49,902 bases of DNA from Bacteroidia bacterium (GTDB lineage Bacteria > Bacteroidota > Bacteroidia > J057 > JAIXKT01), in assembly GCA_026932145.1 (NCBI GenBank), contig JAIXKT010000050.1:32429-82330 (forward strand), written 5' to 3'. Shown here in pieces: positions 25,976-34,464 of the stretch. Numbering within the stretch: position 1 is the first letter of the stretch; every line of letters starts with the position of its first letter. Below the pieces are notes generated by a model. It was not told the origin of the DNA. It was given only the letters and a program-made list of their open reading frames with translations, and made no database searches. A program made the translations under genes and the position numbers.

Positions 25976-26944
25976 TTGCAACGCTCCATCAGCAAAAAAA
26001 TCTGGTTAATAAGCGGAAAATTCCTCTTTACGGTATTAACTTGTGGCGTATTATATTTCCAATTAAAAGACTTTCAGTTTTATCAATATTATCAAAATTT
26101 TGATATTTCCCTAAGCTATGTGCTTAGTTTGATACTGACTGCTCTTTTGACTGTGGCCAACATAGCCTTGGAAGCCTACAAGTGGTTTATCTTAGCAAGA
26201 TCAATACATCCAACATTTAGTTGGCAAGACGGTATTCGCGGAACATTACTGGGGCTTTCGGCAGCCATAATAACACCAGGCCGCTTAGGAGAATATTTGG
26301 GACGGTTGTGGAATATTCCCAAAGAATTGCGTGCACCGGGATTATTTTTAGTGTTCATAACCAGATTAGCCCAACTTTCTGTAACTATCTGGGGCGTTTT
26401 AATATTGTATAACTCAAATCGAGTTCCTAAAGAGCTCCTTTTTATTTTTGAAATAATTCCGGAGTGGCTATTGTTAGCCATAGGAGTTTTTATTGCAGGA
26501 CTTTATTCTGCAATAGTATTAAGGCCAGATTTTTTTGTTAAAGCTACCAGCTATTTAACCCAAAAGTATCGGGATTTTATTTACCTCATAGTGGTTATTC
26601 CCAAGAGATTTTTTTTAATTAATTTTTGGGCATCTTGTCTCCGATATATTGTTTTTTTACTGCAATATTGGCTACTCTTCGATGATACAGGGGATGTTAG
26701 CCTACTGGATTTATCTACTTGTGTTTCTTTAGTTTTTTTTATTAAATCAATTATTCCGAGTATTGCAGTTGCAGAGTTGGGGGTTCGTGGCTCTATTGCT
26801 TTGTGGGTTTTAGCACCTACGGGTATATCTGCCGGGTCAATTCTATCTGTTACTGCACTGATTTATTTAATCAATCAAGTTTTTCCGGCTATAGCTGGCT
26901 GGTTTATTGGAGTGCGAATAAAAAAAACGGAGTATTCTAAGTAG
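25976..26944 (+). CDS. Lysylphosphatidylglycerol synthase TM-region / UPF0104-type membrane protein (TTG start)
   Basis: Polytopic inner-membrane protein of the flippase-like UPF0104 / LPG-synthase transmembrane family. The 322-residue protein has about seven or eight hydrophobic helices, beginning with LISGKFLFTVLTCGVLYF, and shows the family's PGRLGEYLGRLWNI stretch (about residues 100-113) and IPSIAVAELGVRGS in the C-terminal half. No aminoacyl-transferase domain is attached, so it is not a full MprF. There is no ATG before the first helix; the frame opens with TTG at 25976 immediately after an in-frame TAA, so TTG is the natural start. It lies 14 bases after tRNA-Leu with no promoter in between, so it is probably transcribed with the tRNAs. 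Substrate unknown. Confidence 0.82.
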   Translation: MQRSISKKIWLISGKFLFTVLTCGVLYFQLKDFQFYQYYQNFDISLSYVLSLILTALLTVANIALEAYKWFILARSIHPTFSWQDGIRGTLLGLSAAIITPGRLGEYLGRLWNIPKELRAPGLFLVFITRLAQLSVTIWGVLILYNSNRVPKELLFIFEIIPEWLLLAIGVFIAGLYSAIVLRPDFFVKATSYLTQKYRDFIYLIVVIPKRFFLINFWASCLRYIVFLLQYWLLFDDTGDVSLLDLSTCVSLVFFIKSIIPSIAVAELGVRGSIALWVLAPTGISAGSILSVTALIYLINQVFPAIAGWFIGVRIKKTEYSK

Positions 26945-26955
26945 AATACTCCGTT
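26919..26955 (-). terminator. Terminator of the SPFH gene, overlapping the stop codon of the convergent gene
   Basis: A perfect 14-bp inverted repeat (26926-26939 with 26942-26955, two-base centre) is followed on the minus strand by a T-run (complement of the A-run at 26920-26927). It ends the SPFH transcript whose stop is at 26977. The hairpin covers the last codons and the TAG of the plus-strand gene. Confidence 0.85.
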
Positions 26956-26976
26956 GGATAAATAATGATGAGAGAG

Positions 26977-28080
26977 TTATAGTTTTGATAATAGTTCTTT
27001 TTTCTTTTCGTTAAATTCATCTTCAGTCAGAATACCTGCTGCTTTAAGTTCACCTAATTCTTTTAGGGTAGCCATAATAGTTTCGCGGGATTCTTTTGCC
27101 GGTGGCGGAGTATTGTTTGAAGCAGGGTTATTGGGATTATTGACCAGATTTTGCTGATTTTGCATCATTTGTTGGGCGAGGTTCATTTGAAGCATCGTTT
27201 TCATCATGTCAGAAGATGGGTTATCTCCCGTTTTTTCCATGCCCATACCGGTTTGGAACTGTAAAAACTTGTTTACATCCTGAACATTTTGAGATAAATT
27301 TACTTTGTTCATCATATTTTGAAGTTCCATTTCGTTATCCAGCATTTTTTCCTTACGCTTTGTCCGAATCTGCATATTTGCCGAAGACATATTATCAAGT
27401 TCTTTTTGAAGTTCTTCGGGAAGTGTGATACTTTCTATGTTAAACTTGGTGATAGTTATCCCCATTCCGGTAAAATCCGCAGCGATGATGGGCAGTAATG
27501 TATCCCCGACCGTAAGTGCATTTGCGGCCATATCCAAAACAGAAAGCCCTGATTTAGCGATAGCTGCACTGAATTTGGTAATTAAGGCAGTTCGGAACAT
27601 CTCGATTATTTCATCAGTTGTGAGGTGGCTATCCGTACCGGCAAATTCTTTAAAGAAAACTCCGGCATCATGTATTCGGAATGCAAAGTCACCAAATGAC
27701 CGTATGCGTACAGTTTCAAATTCCGGATCTCTAACAATAATTGGCTGCTTAGTGCCCCATTTTTGCTGGGTAAATTGACGGGTGTTTACGAAGTAAACAT
27801 CTGCTTTAAAGGGAGAGTTAAAGCCGTGTTTCCAAGCTTTTAGGGTGCTTAATATCGGCATATTTCTGGTAATCAGCTCATGGCGGCCGGGCTGAAAAAC
27901 ATCCGCCAAAACCCCTTCATTAATAAATACTACAGCTTGTGATTCACGCACAGTTAGCTGCGCACCCATTTTTATCTCCTTATCTTTGTCCGGAAATTTC
28001 CAAACCAAAGTATCCCGTGAGTCATCAACCCATTCGATTACTTCAACAAGTTGCCCCTTAATAAAATCAAAAAGACCCAT
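26977..28080 (-). CDS. SPFH-domain protein with C-terminal SHOCT domain (YdjI/virion-core-like)
   Basis: Cytoplasmic or membrane-attached scaffold protein of the SPFH type. The 367-residue protein has an N-terminal SPFH domain (about 25-240; MGLFDFIKGQLVEVIEWVDD, VFINEGVLADVFQPGRHEL), a Met/Gln/Asn-rich stretch (about 255-330), and a SHOCT-like helical hairpin at the C terminus (about 333-367; LKELGELKAAGILTEDEFNEKK). There is no TM helix. This arrangement matches proteins sometimes annotated as virion core protein or YdjI; the name does not imply a phage. It stands alone, divergent from acs by 167 bases, and ends in its own terminator. SPFH/SHOCT proteins are linked to envelope stress in some bacteria, but nothing here shows the role. 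Confidence 0.87.
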   Translation of the reverse strand: MGLFDFIKGQLVEVIEWVDDSRDTLVWKFPDKDKEIKMGAQLTVRESQAVVFINEGVLADVFQPGRHELITRNMPILSTLKAWKHGFNSPFKADVYFVNTRQFTQQKWGTKQPIIVRDPEFETVRIRSFGDFAFRIHDAGVFFKEFAGTDSHLTTDEIIEMFRTALITKFSAAIAKSGLSVLDMAANALTVGDTLLPIIAADFTGMGITITKFNIESITLPEELQKELDNMSSANMQIRTKRKEKMLDNEMELQNMMNKVNLSQNVQDVNKFLQFQTGMGMEKTGDNPSSDMMKTMLQMNLAQQMMQNQQNLVNNPNNPASNNTPPPAKESRETIMATLKELGELKAAGILTEDEFNEKKKELLSKL

Positions 28081-28196
28081 AATAATAGCTTTTAAAGTTG
28101 TGCAAGCAAATTACGCATTTTTACGATTCTCTCGGTGAATTGTTTCAGATATTTTGCCAGAAACTATCTATTTTACGGTTGTTGTTTAAGAAACTA

Positions 28197-28228
28197 TTGA
28201 TAAAATGTTTCTTTATGTTGTAACTTGC
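28197..28228 (+). promoter_or_regulatory. Possible acs promoter
   Basis: TTG at 28197-28199 and TAACTTGC at 28221-28228, with 21 bases between, resemble the TTG / TAnnTTTG pattern with one mismatch in the -7 box. The start would be about 13-15 bases before the acs ATG at 28248. Confidence 0.45.
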
Positions 28229-28247
28229 TGCGTTTAAAATTGATATT

Positions 28248-30170
28248 ATGTTAGCGGAAATTCGTTCTCTTGCGGAGTACCAAGAAGCGTGGAAAAATAG
28301 CATTCATAATCCGGAAAGTTTTTGGAAAACGGTTGCAGAAAGTTTTTACTGGTTCACACCTTTTACAAAGGTAAAAGAGGGTGATTTTAAGCAAGTTAAT
28401 ATGCAATGGTTTGTGGGAGGCCAAACTAATCTGTGCTATAACTGTATAGATAGGCATTTGCCGGAAAAAGCGAATCAAACAGCGTTAATTGTAGAGCCTA
28501 ACGACCCGACTACTCCGGCAAAGGTTGTGTCTTATCAAGATCTGTATAACGCAGTATGTATGTTTGCAAATGCCTTAGAGAAGCACGGTATTAAATCGGG
28601 CGATAGGGTTTGCTTGTATATGCCAAACGGCTTTGAAGCCGCAGTAGCTATGCTTGCATGCACACGTATCGGGGCTATTCATTCTGTTGTTTTTGGCGGC
28701 TTCTCGGCTCGCGCCCTCGCAGACCGTATCCATGACACCGGCAGTGCTATCCTCATTACGGCAGACAGTATATTCAGAGGAAATAAAGAAGTATCCTTAA
28801 AAGCCATAGCTGACGAAGCCTGCCAAAGTTGCCCATCTATCCAATCCGTAATTGTGTTAAAACATACCGGAAGCGAAATAAACTGGAATCAGGGCAGAGA
28901 TATTTGGTGGCATGACTTCATGGAAAATCAACCTTCAACGCATACAGCAGTAGCTATGGATGCTGAAGCTCCATTGTTTATTTTATACACTTCCGGCTCT
29001 ACCGGTAAACCCAAAGGAATTGTTCACACAACCGGCGGTTATATGGTTTACATTGGCTACACTTTTCGCAATATATTTCAATCACAGCCCCAAGACATTT
29101 ATTTCTGTACTGCTGATGTAGGTTGGGTTACCGGCCATAGTTATGGAGTCTATGGGCCGTTATTGAATGGTATCACATCCGTTCTTTTTGAAGGTGTACC
29201 AACATGGCCAAATGCCGGTAGATTTTGGGAAATTGTAGATAAATTCAAGATAAATATCTTATACACAGCGCCAACAGCTATACGGGCTTTGGAGGCTTTT
29301 GGGGCTGAATGGCCGGCTAAATATTCCTTAGCATCGTTACGAATATTGGGAACGGTAGGTGAACCTATCAATGTTGAAGCATGGAATTGGTATCATAAGC
29401 AAATAGGGAAGGAAAAATGCCCCATCGTAGATACGTGGTGGCAAACCGAAACCGGCGGAATTATGATTAGTAATTTAGCGGGCGTAACCGCCGAAAAACC
29501 AACCTTTGCAACGCTTCCTTTTCCGGGCATTGACCCTGTTTTGGTAGATGAAACCGGAAAGGAAATTACCGATACTGTAGCGGAAGGCCGCCTCTGCATC
29601 CGAAGTTCTTGGCCAGGAGTAGCCAGAACCACTTGGAGAGACCACGAAAGATTTAAACAAACATATTTTTCTACTTTTCCCGGATTATACTATACCGGAG
29701 ACGGATGCAGACGGGATGAAGGAAGTTTTTATAGAATTACCGGCAGAGTTGATGACGTAGTGAACGTTTCCGGCCATAGAATTGGCACTGCTGAAGTAGA
29801 AAGCGCCCTCGCAGAGCATCCCGCCGTCATTGAATCCGCAGTTGTAGGCTACCCTCACGAAGTAAAAGGACAAGGACTTTACGCATTCGTTATCTGCGAA
29901 CCACACCATTCTGAATACCCGAACCTAATTCCAGAATGCCAGCAAATAATTACTCAAAAGATTGGCTCTTTTGCGAAATTAGACTTTATTCAAGTGGTGC
30001 CGGGTTTACCCAAAACCCGTTCCGGTAAAATTATGCGTAGAATCTTACGTAAAATCGTAGAAGGAGAAACCCAAAATTTTGGCGACACAACCAGCCTCCT
30101 TGACCCAACTATCGTCCAACAAATATTAACCGACTACCAAATTATCCGAAACAAACACACTAAACCATGA
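28248..30170 (+). CDS. acs: Acetyl-CoA synthetase (AMP-forming)
   Basis: Activates acetate to acetyl-CoA via acetyl-AMP. The 640-residue ANL-family enzyme has the P-loop YTSGSTGKPKGIVH, the TWWQTETGG motif that shapes the acetate and AMP pocket, the hinge YYTGDGCRRDEG and RITGRVDDVVNVSGHR, and the C-terminal SGKIMRRILRK whose Lys is the usual acetylation site. Length matches Acs (about 640-650) rather than longer propionyl- or acetoacetyl-CoA synthetases. The start at 28248 follows a possible promoter. Its last four bases overlap mce, so it heads an acs-mce-bioD unit. Activity may be controlled by lysine acetylation, but no acetyltransferase or deacetylase gene is in the window. Confidence 0.95.
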   Translation: MLAEIRSLAEYQEAWKNSIHNPESFWKTVAESFYWFTPFTKVKEGDFKQVNMQWFVGGQTNLCYNCIDRHLPEKANQTALIVEPNDPTTPAKVVSYQDLYNAVCMFANALEKHGIKSGDRVCLYMPNGFEAAVAMLACTRIGAIHSVVFGGFSARALADRIHDTGSAILITADSIFRGNKEVSLKAIADEACQSCPSIQSVIVLKHTGSEINWNQGRDIWWHDFMENQPSTHTAVAMDAEAPLFILYTSGSTGKPKGIVHTTGGYMVYIGYTFRNIFQSQPQDIYFCTADVGWVTGHSYGVYGPLLNGITSVLFEGVPTWPNAGRFWEIVDKFKINILYTAPTAIRALEAFGAEWPAKYSLASLRILGTVGEPINVEAWNWYHKQIGKEKCPIVDTWWQTETGGIMISNLAGVTAEKPTFATLPFPGIDPVLVDETGKEITDTVAEGRLCIRSSWPGVARTTWRDHERFKQTYFSTFPGLYYTGDGCRRDEGSFYRITGRVDDVVNVSGHRIGTAEVESALAEHPAVIESAVVGYPHEVKGQGLYAFVICEPHHSEYPNLIPECQQIITQKIGSFAKLDFIQVVPGLPKTRSGKIMRRILRKIVEGETQNFGDTTSLLDPTIVQQILTDYQIIRNKHTKP

Positions 30171-30562
30171 AATTAGAACACATCGGCATAGCAGTTGCAG
30201 ATGCCCAAAAATCTATCCCCATCTTTTCAGCATTATTAAATCAAGACCCATATAAAACAGAAGTTGTTGATTCTGAGCATGTAAAAACTGTTTTTTTTCA
30301 AACTCAAAACTGTAAGATAGAGTTATTGGAAGCAACAGATGAGCAGTCTGTGATTCATAATTTTATTACAAAACGCGGAGAAGGCTTGCACCACATCGCC
30401 TTTGAAGTGCCGGATATTTTAACAGCTATGGAGCAGCTACGCGCAAAAGGAATCCGAACCCTCAATGAACATCCCAAAGCCGGTGCTGATAACAAACTGA
30501 TATGCTTTTTGCACCCCAAAGACACAAACGGCGTTTTGATAGAATTATGTCAAGAAAAATAA
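30167..30562 (+). CDS. mce: Methylmalonyl-CoA epimerase
   Basis: Interconverts the R and S forms of methylmalonyl-CoA, needed to pass propionyl-CoA carbon to succinyl-CoA. The 131-residue protein is a VOC-superfamily member beginning MKLEHIGIAVADAQKSI, with metal-ligand residues His5, the His pair in GLHHIAFEV and the Glu of LIELCQ. Length is typical (130-150). It overlaps acs by four bases (ATGA) and its stop directly abuts the bioD ATG, showing tight coupling. No mutase or propionyl-CoA carboxylase gene lies in the window. Confidence 0.92.
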   Translation: MKLEHIGIAVADAQKSIPIFSALLNQDPYKTEVVDSEHVKTVFFQTQNCKIELLEATDEQSVIHNFITKRGEGLHHIAFEVPDILTAMEQLRAKGIRTLNEHPKAGADNKLICFLHPKDTNGVLIELCQEK

Positions 30563-31216
30563 ATGGCTAACACTGTTTTTATTACCGGTATCCATACCGG
30601 AGCAGGCAAAACCTTAGTAGCAGCAAGTTTAACGTTATTAACCAATGGAACTTACTGGAAACCAATACAAACCGGCCATGAGCAAGATCGCGATGATTCT
30701 CTGGTAAAACAGTGGTTGGAGGATACCCAATGCCGGATACATCCCACAGAATACTGTTTTTCTTTGCCAGCAAGCCCAAACATCGCTGCTGCCGCCGAAA
30801 GCGCAGAAATATTACCGGAAAAAATTAACGTCCCGAATAATCAATACCAAACATTAATAATCGAAGGAGCCGGCGGGTTTTTGGTGCCACTTAACCAAAC
30901 TACACTATACGGAGATTGGATAGCTTCTTTAAAAATACCTGTTATCATAGTGATAAACAGTTATTTAGGCTGTATAAATCATACATTACTTACCATAGAA
31001 GTTGTTAAAAATCGAATTTCTACCCCAATTGAATTAATTTTTTGTGGGGATTTTCAGCCCGAAGTCATTCAGACAATATCCCATTTTGCCAAGCTACCAG
31101 TCATTGGCCAAATTCCTTTTTTAGAAAACCCAACTCCGCAAACCGTTGTCAAAAATAATTGGCTTCAAATACCAACATTTCTCAGCCCGAAAAACCCAAT
31201 TAATCTATTAACCTGA
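30563..31216 (+). CDS. bioD: Dethiobiotin synthetase
   Basis: ATP-dependent enzyme that closes the ureido ring of biotin's precursor from 7,8-diaminopelargonate and CO2. The 217-residue P-loop protein starts MANTVFITGIHTGAGKTLVA (Walker A GIHTGAGKT at about 8-16), has WKPIQTG near residue 34, and the EGAGGFLVP motif that binds substrate. Length is typical. It starts at the base after the mce stop. Other bio genes are not in the window. Its place after mce may reflect the biotin need of propionyl-CoA carboxylase, which makes the epimerase substrate; that is inference. Confidence 0.93.
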   Translation: MANTVFITGIHTGAGKTLVAASLTLLTNGTYWKPIQTGHEQDRDDSLVKQWLEDTQCRIHPTEYCFSLPASPNIAAAAESAEILPEKINVPNNQYQTLIIEGAGGFLVPLNQTTLYGDWIASLKIPVIIVINSYLGCINHTLLTIEVVKNRISTPIELIFCGDFQPEVIQTISHFAKLPVIGQIPFLENPTPQTVVKNNWLQIPTFLSPKNPINLLT

Positions 31217-31288
31217 AGCCACCCCCCTTTCCATATACTGAACCCACAAACGTCTTCCTTAAAAGTATAGATTTTCTCAAATTTAGAG

Positions 31289-31318
31289 TTGAAAGCAAGC
31301 CGTAGAGTTTTAACTTTG
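31289..31318 (+). promoter_or_regulatory. Promoter of scoA
   Basis: TTG at 31289-31291, a 19-base spacer and TAACTTTG at 31311-31318 match the Bacteroidota pattern. The transcript would start about 12-15 bases before the ATG at 31338, making scoA-scoB(-ftcD) a unit separate from acs-mce-bioD. Confidence 0.75.
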
Positions 31319-31337
31319 CAGCCAAAGAAAAACGCAC

Positions 31338-32036
31338 ATGAGTATTAACAAAGTAGTTTCTGGTGCTGATGAAGCCGTTGCAGATATATTTTCTGGTGCT
31401 ACAATTATGTTGGGCGGTTTTGGCCTGTGTGGTATTCCGGAAAATTGTATTGCCGCATTACTGCGCTTAGGAGTAAATCAACTGACTTGCATTTCTAACA
31501 ACGCAGGAGTAGATGATTTTGGAATTGGTCTTTTGCTTAAAACACGGCAAGTAAAAAAGATGATTTCCTCTTATGTTGGTGAAAATGAGGAGTTTGAAAG
31601 ACAACTACTTTCAGGAGAATTAGAAGTTGATTTAACGCCTCAGGGAAATTTAGCGGAGCGGGTGCGGGCTGGCGGGGCAGGTATTCCAGCATTTTTTACT
31701 CCGGCAGGCTATGGAACAGAAGTTGCCACGGGCAAAGAAACCCGCGAATACAACGGCAAAATGTATGTGTTAGAAACCGCTTTAACGGCAGATTTTGCAT
31801 TCGTAAAAGCATGGAAAGGAGATACAGCCGGGAATCTTATCTACAAATATACCGCCCGAAACTTTAACCCGATGATGGCTGCCGCCGGAAAAATTACCAT
31901 TGCAGAAGTAGAAGAACTTGTGCCGGCAGGAACTCTTGACCCCAATCACATTCATACCCCCGGAATCTATGTGCAGCGAATCTTTCAAGGAACTAACTAC
32001 GAAAAACGAATAGAACAGCGCACCACCCAAAAATAA
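31338..32036 (+). CDS. scoA: 3-oxoacid CoA-transferase subunit A
   Basis: Alpha subunit of succinyl-CoA:3-ketoacid (acetoacetate) CoA-transferase, which moves CoA from succinyl-CoA to acetoacetate. The 232-residue protein has the subunit A features GATIMLGGFGLCGIPENCI, CISNNAGVDDFGIG, and the later TPQGNLAERVRAGGAGIPAFFTPAGYGT and FNPMMAAAGKITIAEVEEL. Length is typical. It is preceded by a good promoter and followed seven bases later by scoB. Butyrate or acetate CoA-transferases share the fold, so the acyl acceptor is inferred. Confidence 0.93.
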   Translation: MSINKVVSGADEAVADIFSGATIMLGGFGLCGIPENCIAALLRLGVNQLTCISNNAGVDDFGIGLLLKTRQVKKMISSYVGENEEFERQLLSGELEVDLTPQGNLAERVRAGGAGIPAFFTPAGYGTEVATGKETREYNGKMYVLETALTADFAFVKAWKGDTAGNLIYKYTARNFNPMMAAAGKITIAEVEELVPAGTLDPNHIHTPGIYVQRIFQGTNYEKRIEQRTTQK

Positions 32037-32043
32037 ACTACTT

Positions 32044-32703
32044 ATGCTTGATAAATTTCAAATAGCCCGCCGTATTGCCTTGGAAATCAAGGATAACACT
32101 TATGTAAACTTAGGAATAGGTATTCCAACATTGGTTGCAAATTATATTCCAGCAGGGCTGAACGTCTTTTTACAGTCAGAGAACGGACTTTTAGGTATGG
32201 GAGCTTTTCCCAAAGAAGATGCTGTGGATCCGGATTTGATAAACGCAGGTAAACAAACCGTAACTACTTTACCCGGAGCCTCTTTCTTTGATTCTGCCGA
32301 AAGTTTCGCTATGATTCGCGGCGGTCACGTGGACCTAACGGTGCTTGGAGCTATGGAAGTTTCAGATACCGGCGATATTGCCAACTGGAAAATTCCCGGC
32401 AAAATGGTCAAAGGTATGGGAGGAGCTATGGACTTAGTCGCCTCCGCAAAACATATCATCGTAGCTATGCAACATTGCGACAAAAAAGGTAACTCAAAAT
32501 TGCTACCACAATGTTCCCTGCCAATTACCGGCTTAAAGTGTGTTAAACGAATCGTATCTGACTTAGCTGTGTTGGATATTATTCCAGAAGGCTTTTTGCT
32601 CAAAGAGCGCGCTCCGGGAATTTCAGTAGCAGAAATAAAATCAAAGACAGCCGGCCGCCTGATAATCCCCTCCGAAGATATTCCGGAAATGCAATTTGCT
32701 TAA
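32044..32703 (+). CDS. scoB: 3-oxoacid CoA-transferase subunit B
   Basis: Beta subunit of the CoA-transferase encoded just upstream. The 219-residue protein carries the catalytic Glu46 in the SENG motif (FLQSENGLLGMG), which forms the glutamyl-CoA thioester, and the GGHVDLTVLGAMEVS and GKMVKGMGGAMDLV blocks typical of the family. Start and length agree with subunit B. It follows scoA by seven bases and is 18 bases before ftcD, so all three are probably on one transcript. Confidence 0.94.
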   Translation: MLDKFQIARRIALEIKDNTYVNLGIGIPTLVANYIPAGLNVFLQSENGLLGMGAFPKEDAVDPDLINAGKQTVTTLPGASFFDSAESFAMIRGGHVDLTVLGAMEVSDTGDIANWKIPGKMVKGMGGAMDLVASAKHIIVAMQHCDKKGNSKLLPQCSLPITGLKCVKRIVSDLAVLDIIPEGFLLKERAPGISVAEIKSKTAGRLIIPSEDIPEMQFA

Positions 32704-32721
32704 ACTCACGAACTTAAATCT

Positions 32722-34407
32722 ATGTCAAAGATATTAATCTCATGCGTTCCTAACTTTAGTGAAGGGCGAAATAAGGCAGTTTTGGATGAAATTGCGCAGT
32801 CAATACGTGCAGTATCTGGAGTCAGCCTTTTGCATATAGACCCGGGTGTAAGCACTAACCGAACCGTATTTACCTTTGTCGGAAGCCCTGAAGATGTAAT
32901 AGAAGCAGCTTTTCAGGCAATCCAAACGGCTTCAACTTTGATTGATATGCGGCTGCATACAGGTGCGCACCCGCGTATGGGCGCAACAGACGTTTGTCCC
33001 TTAGTGCCACTATCCGGTATCACTTGGCAAGAATTAGTGCCTTATTCGATACAATTAGCTAAACGGGTAGGAACAGAATTAAATATTCCGGTCTATTTAT
33101 ATGAATATTCGGCTTCTGCCTCTTACCGGAATAACCTCTCGGTTATTCGAGAGGGCGAATACGAAGGCTTTTTTACCAAAATAAAACATCCTGAATGGGC
33201 ACCGGATTTTGGCCCACTCGAGTTTAACGCAAAAAGCGGTGCTACGGTTATTGGCGTTCGGGAATTTTTGGTTGCTTATAATGTAAACCTAAACACAAAA
33301 TCTGTGCGTTTAGCAAATTCGGTAGCATTCGATGTTCGTGAAAATGGCAGAGTTCGTACAGTAGATGGGAAACCTACCGGAAAACCCATCATCGGGCCGG
33401 ACGGAGAGCCGGAACGCATCCCCGGTATGCTGAAACACTGCAAGGGAATTGGCTGGTATGTAGAAGAATACGGAATTGCCCAAGTCTCCATGAACCTGAC
33501 CAATTTAGGGGAAACTCCTTTACACAAAGCCTTTGAAGCCTGTGAGACTTCAGCCCAACAGCGTGGTCTAAGGGTTACCGGCTCAGAAATAGTGGGTCTC
33601 GTACCCCAAAAGTGCTTGATAGAAGCCGGTAGATATTTTTTGGAACGGCAAGGCCGTAGTACCGGAATCCCTGAAAATGATCTCATTGAAATAGCAGTTA
33701 AATCACTGGGATTAAATGAACTATCACCATTTGTAGTGCCAGAACGGGTGATTGAATATGCTGCATTTAAGTCAGCTAATTCATTGGTAGCATTGACGGT
33801 ATCTGATTTTGTGCATGAGGTATCCCGAGAATCTCCGGCACCGGGCGGTGGATCTGTTTCCGCCTTGATAGGTTCATTGGGAGCAGCGTTGGGAGCTATG
33901 GTTGCTAATCTTTCTGCCGGAAAGCGCGGCTGGGAAGATAAATTGCTGAAATTCAGTGATATATCAAGTGAGTTACAGCTTATTAAGCAATCATTGTTAG
34001 AAACTGTTGACCAAGATACAGATGCTTTCAAAGCTGTTATGGATGCTTTTTCGTTACCTAAGTCTTCGGAATCAGAAAAAAAAGATAGACAGCAGGCTAT
34101 TCAAAAAGCAAATTTAGAGGCTGCTCTTGTACCTTTTCGGGCAATGCAAACAGCAATAGCACTTTACCCACCATTGATAGAACTCATACAAAATGGGAAT
34201 CCGAGTTCTGTAACAGATGCGTTGGTGGGTGCGTTATGCGCATATACTTGCGTTTATGGATGCGCCTATAATGTGCAGATAAATCTACAAAGCATTGATG
34301 ATAAGGAAATAACTAAAGATTTAATCTCCAAAGTAACTGCTTTAAAAGCAGAATCTCTAAAAAACTTGAACCAAATAGAGCTATTGGCAAACGAAAAGCT
34401 ACCTTAA
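32722..34407 (+). CDS. ftcD: Glutamate formimidoyltransferase - formimidoyltetrahydrofolate cyclodeaminase fusion
   Basis: Bifunctional enzyme that moves the formimino group from formiminoglutamate (from histidine) to tetrahydrofolate and then cyclises it with release of ammonia. The 561-residue protein has the formiminotransferase N- and C-subdomains at about 1-330 (SCVPNFSEGRNKAVLDEI, HTGAHPRMGATDVCPLVPL) and the cyclodeaminase domain from about 355 (SPAPGGGSVSALIGSLGAALG). The two-domain order matches the animal and Bacteroidota fusion. Histidine degradation genes hutH, hutU and hutI are not in the window. It follows scoB by 18 bases. A 251-codon antisense frame inside it is a shadow. Confidence 0.94.
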   Translation: MSKILISCVPNFSEGRNKAVLDEIAQSIRAVSGVSLLHIDPGVSTNRTVFTFVGSPEDVIEAAFQAIQTASTLIDMRLHTGAHPRMGATDVCPLVPLSGITWQELVPYSIQLAKRVGTELNIPVYLYEYSASASYRNNLSVIREGEYEGFFTKIKHPEWAPDFGPLEFNAKSGATVIGVREFLVAYNVNLNTKSVRLANSVAFDVRENGRVRTVDGKPTGKPIIGPDGEPERIPGMLKHCKGIGWYVEEYGIAQVSMNLTNLGETPLHKAFEACETSAQQRGLRVTGSEIVGLVPQKCLIEAGRYFLERQGRSTGIPENDLIEIAVKSLGLNELSPFVVPERVIEYAAFKSANSLVALTVSDFVHEVSRESPAPGGGSVSALIGSLGAALGAMVANLSAGKRGWEDKLLKFSDISSELQLIKQSLLETVDQDTDAFKAVMDAFSLPKSSESEKKDRQQAIQKANLEAALVPFRAMQTAIALYPPLIELIQNGNPSSVTDALVGALCAYTCVYGCAYNVQINLQSIDDKEITKDLISKVTALKAESLKNLNQIELLANEKLP

Positions 34408-34464
34408 AACCGTTGTATCTGCGTAGAAGGGTTCTCCGGCTTGGAATTTTATAGGAAGTTGGAT

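Noticed and set aside
26977-28080. Virion core protein label suggesting a prophage
   Set aside because: Only the name suggests phage; no phage genes are nearby, and the domains are SPFH and SHOCT.
33276-34031. 251-codon antisense frame inside ftcD
   Set aside because: The sense strand encodes a complete bifunctional enzyme; the antisense protein has no motif and is a by-product of codon bias.
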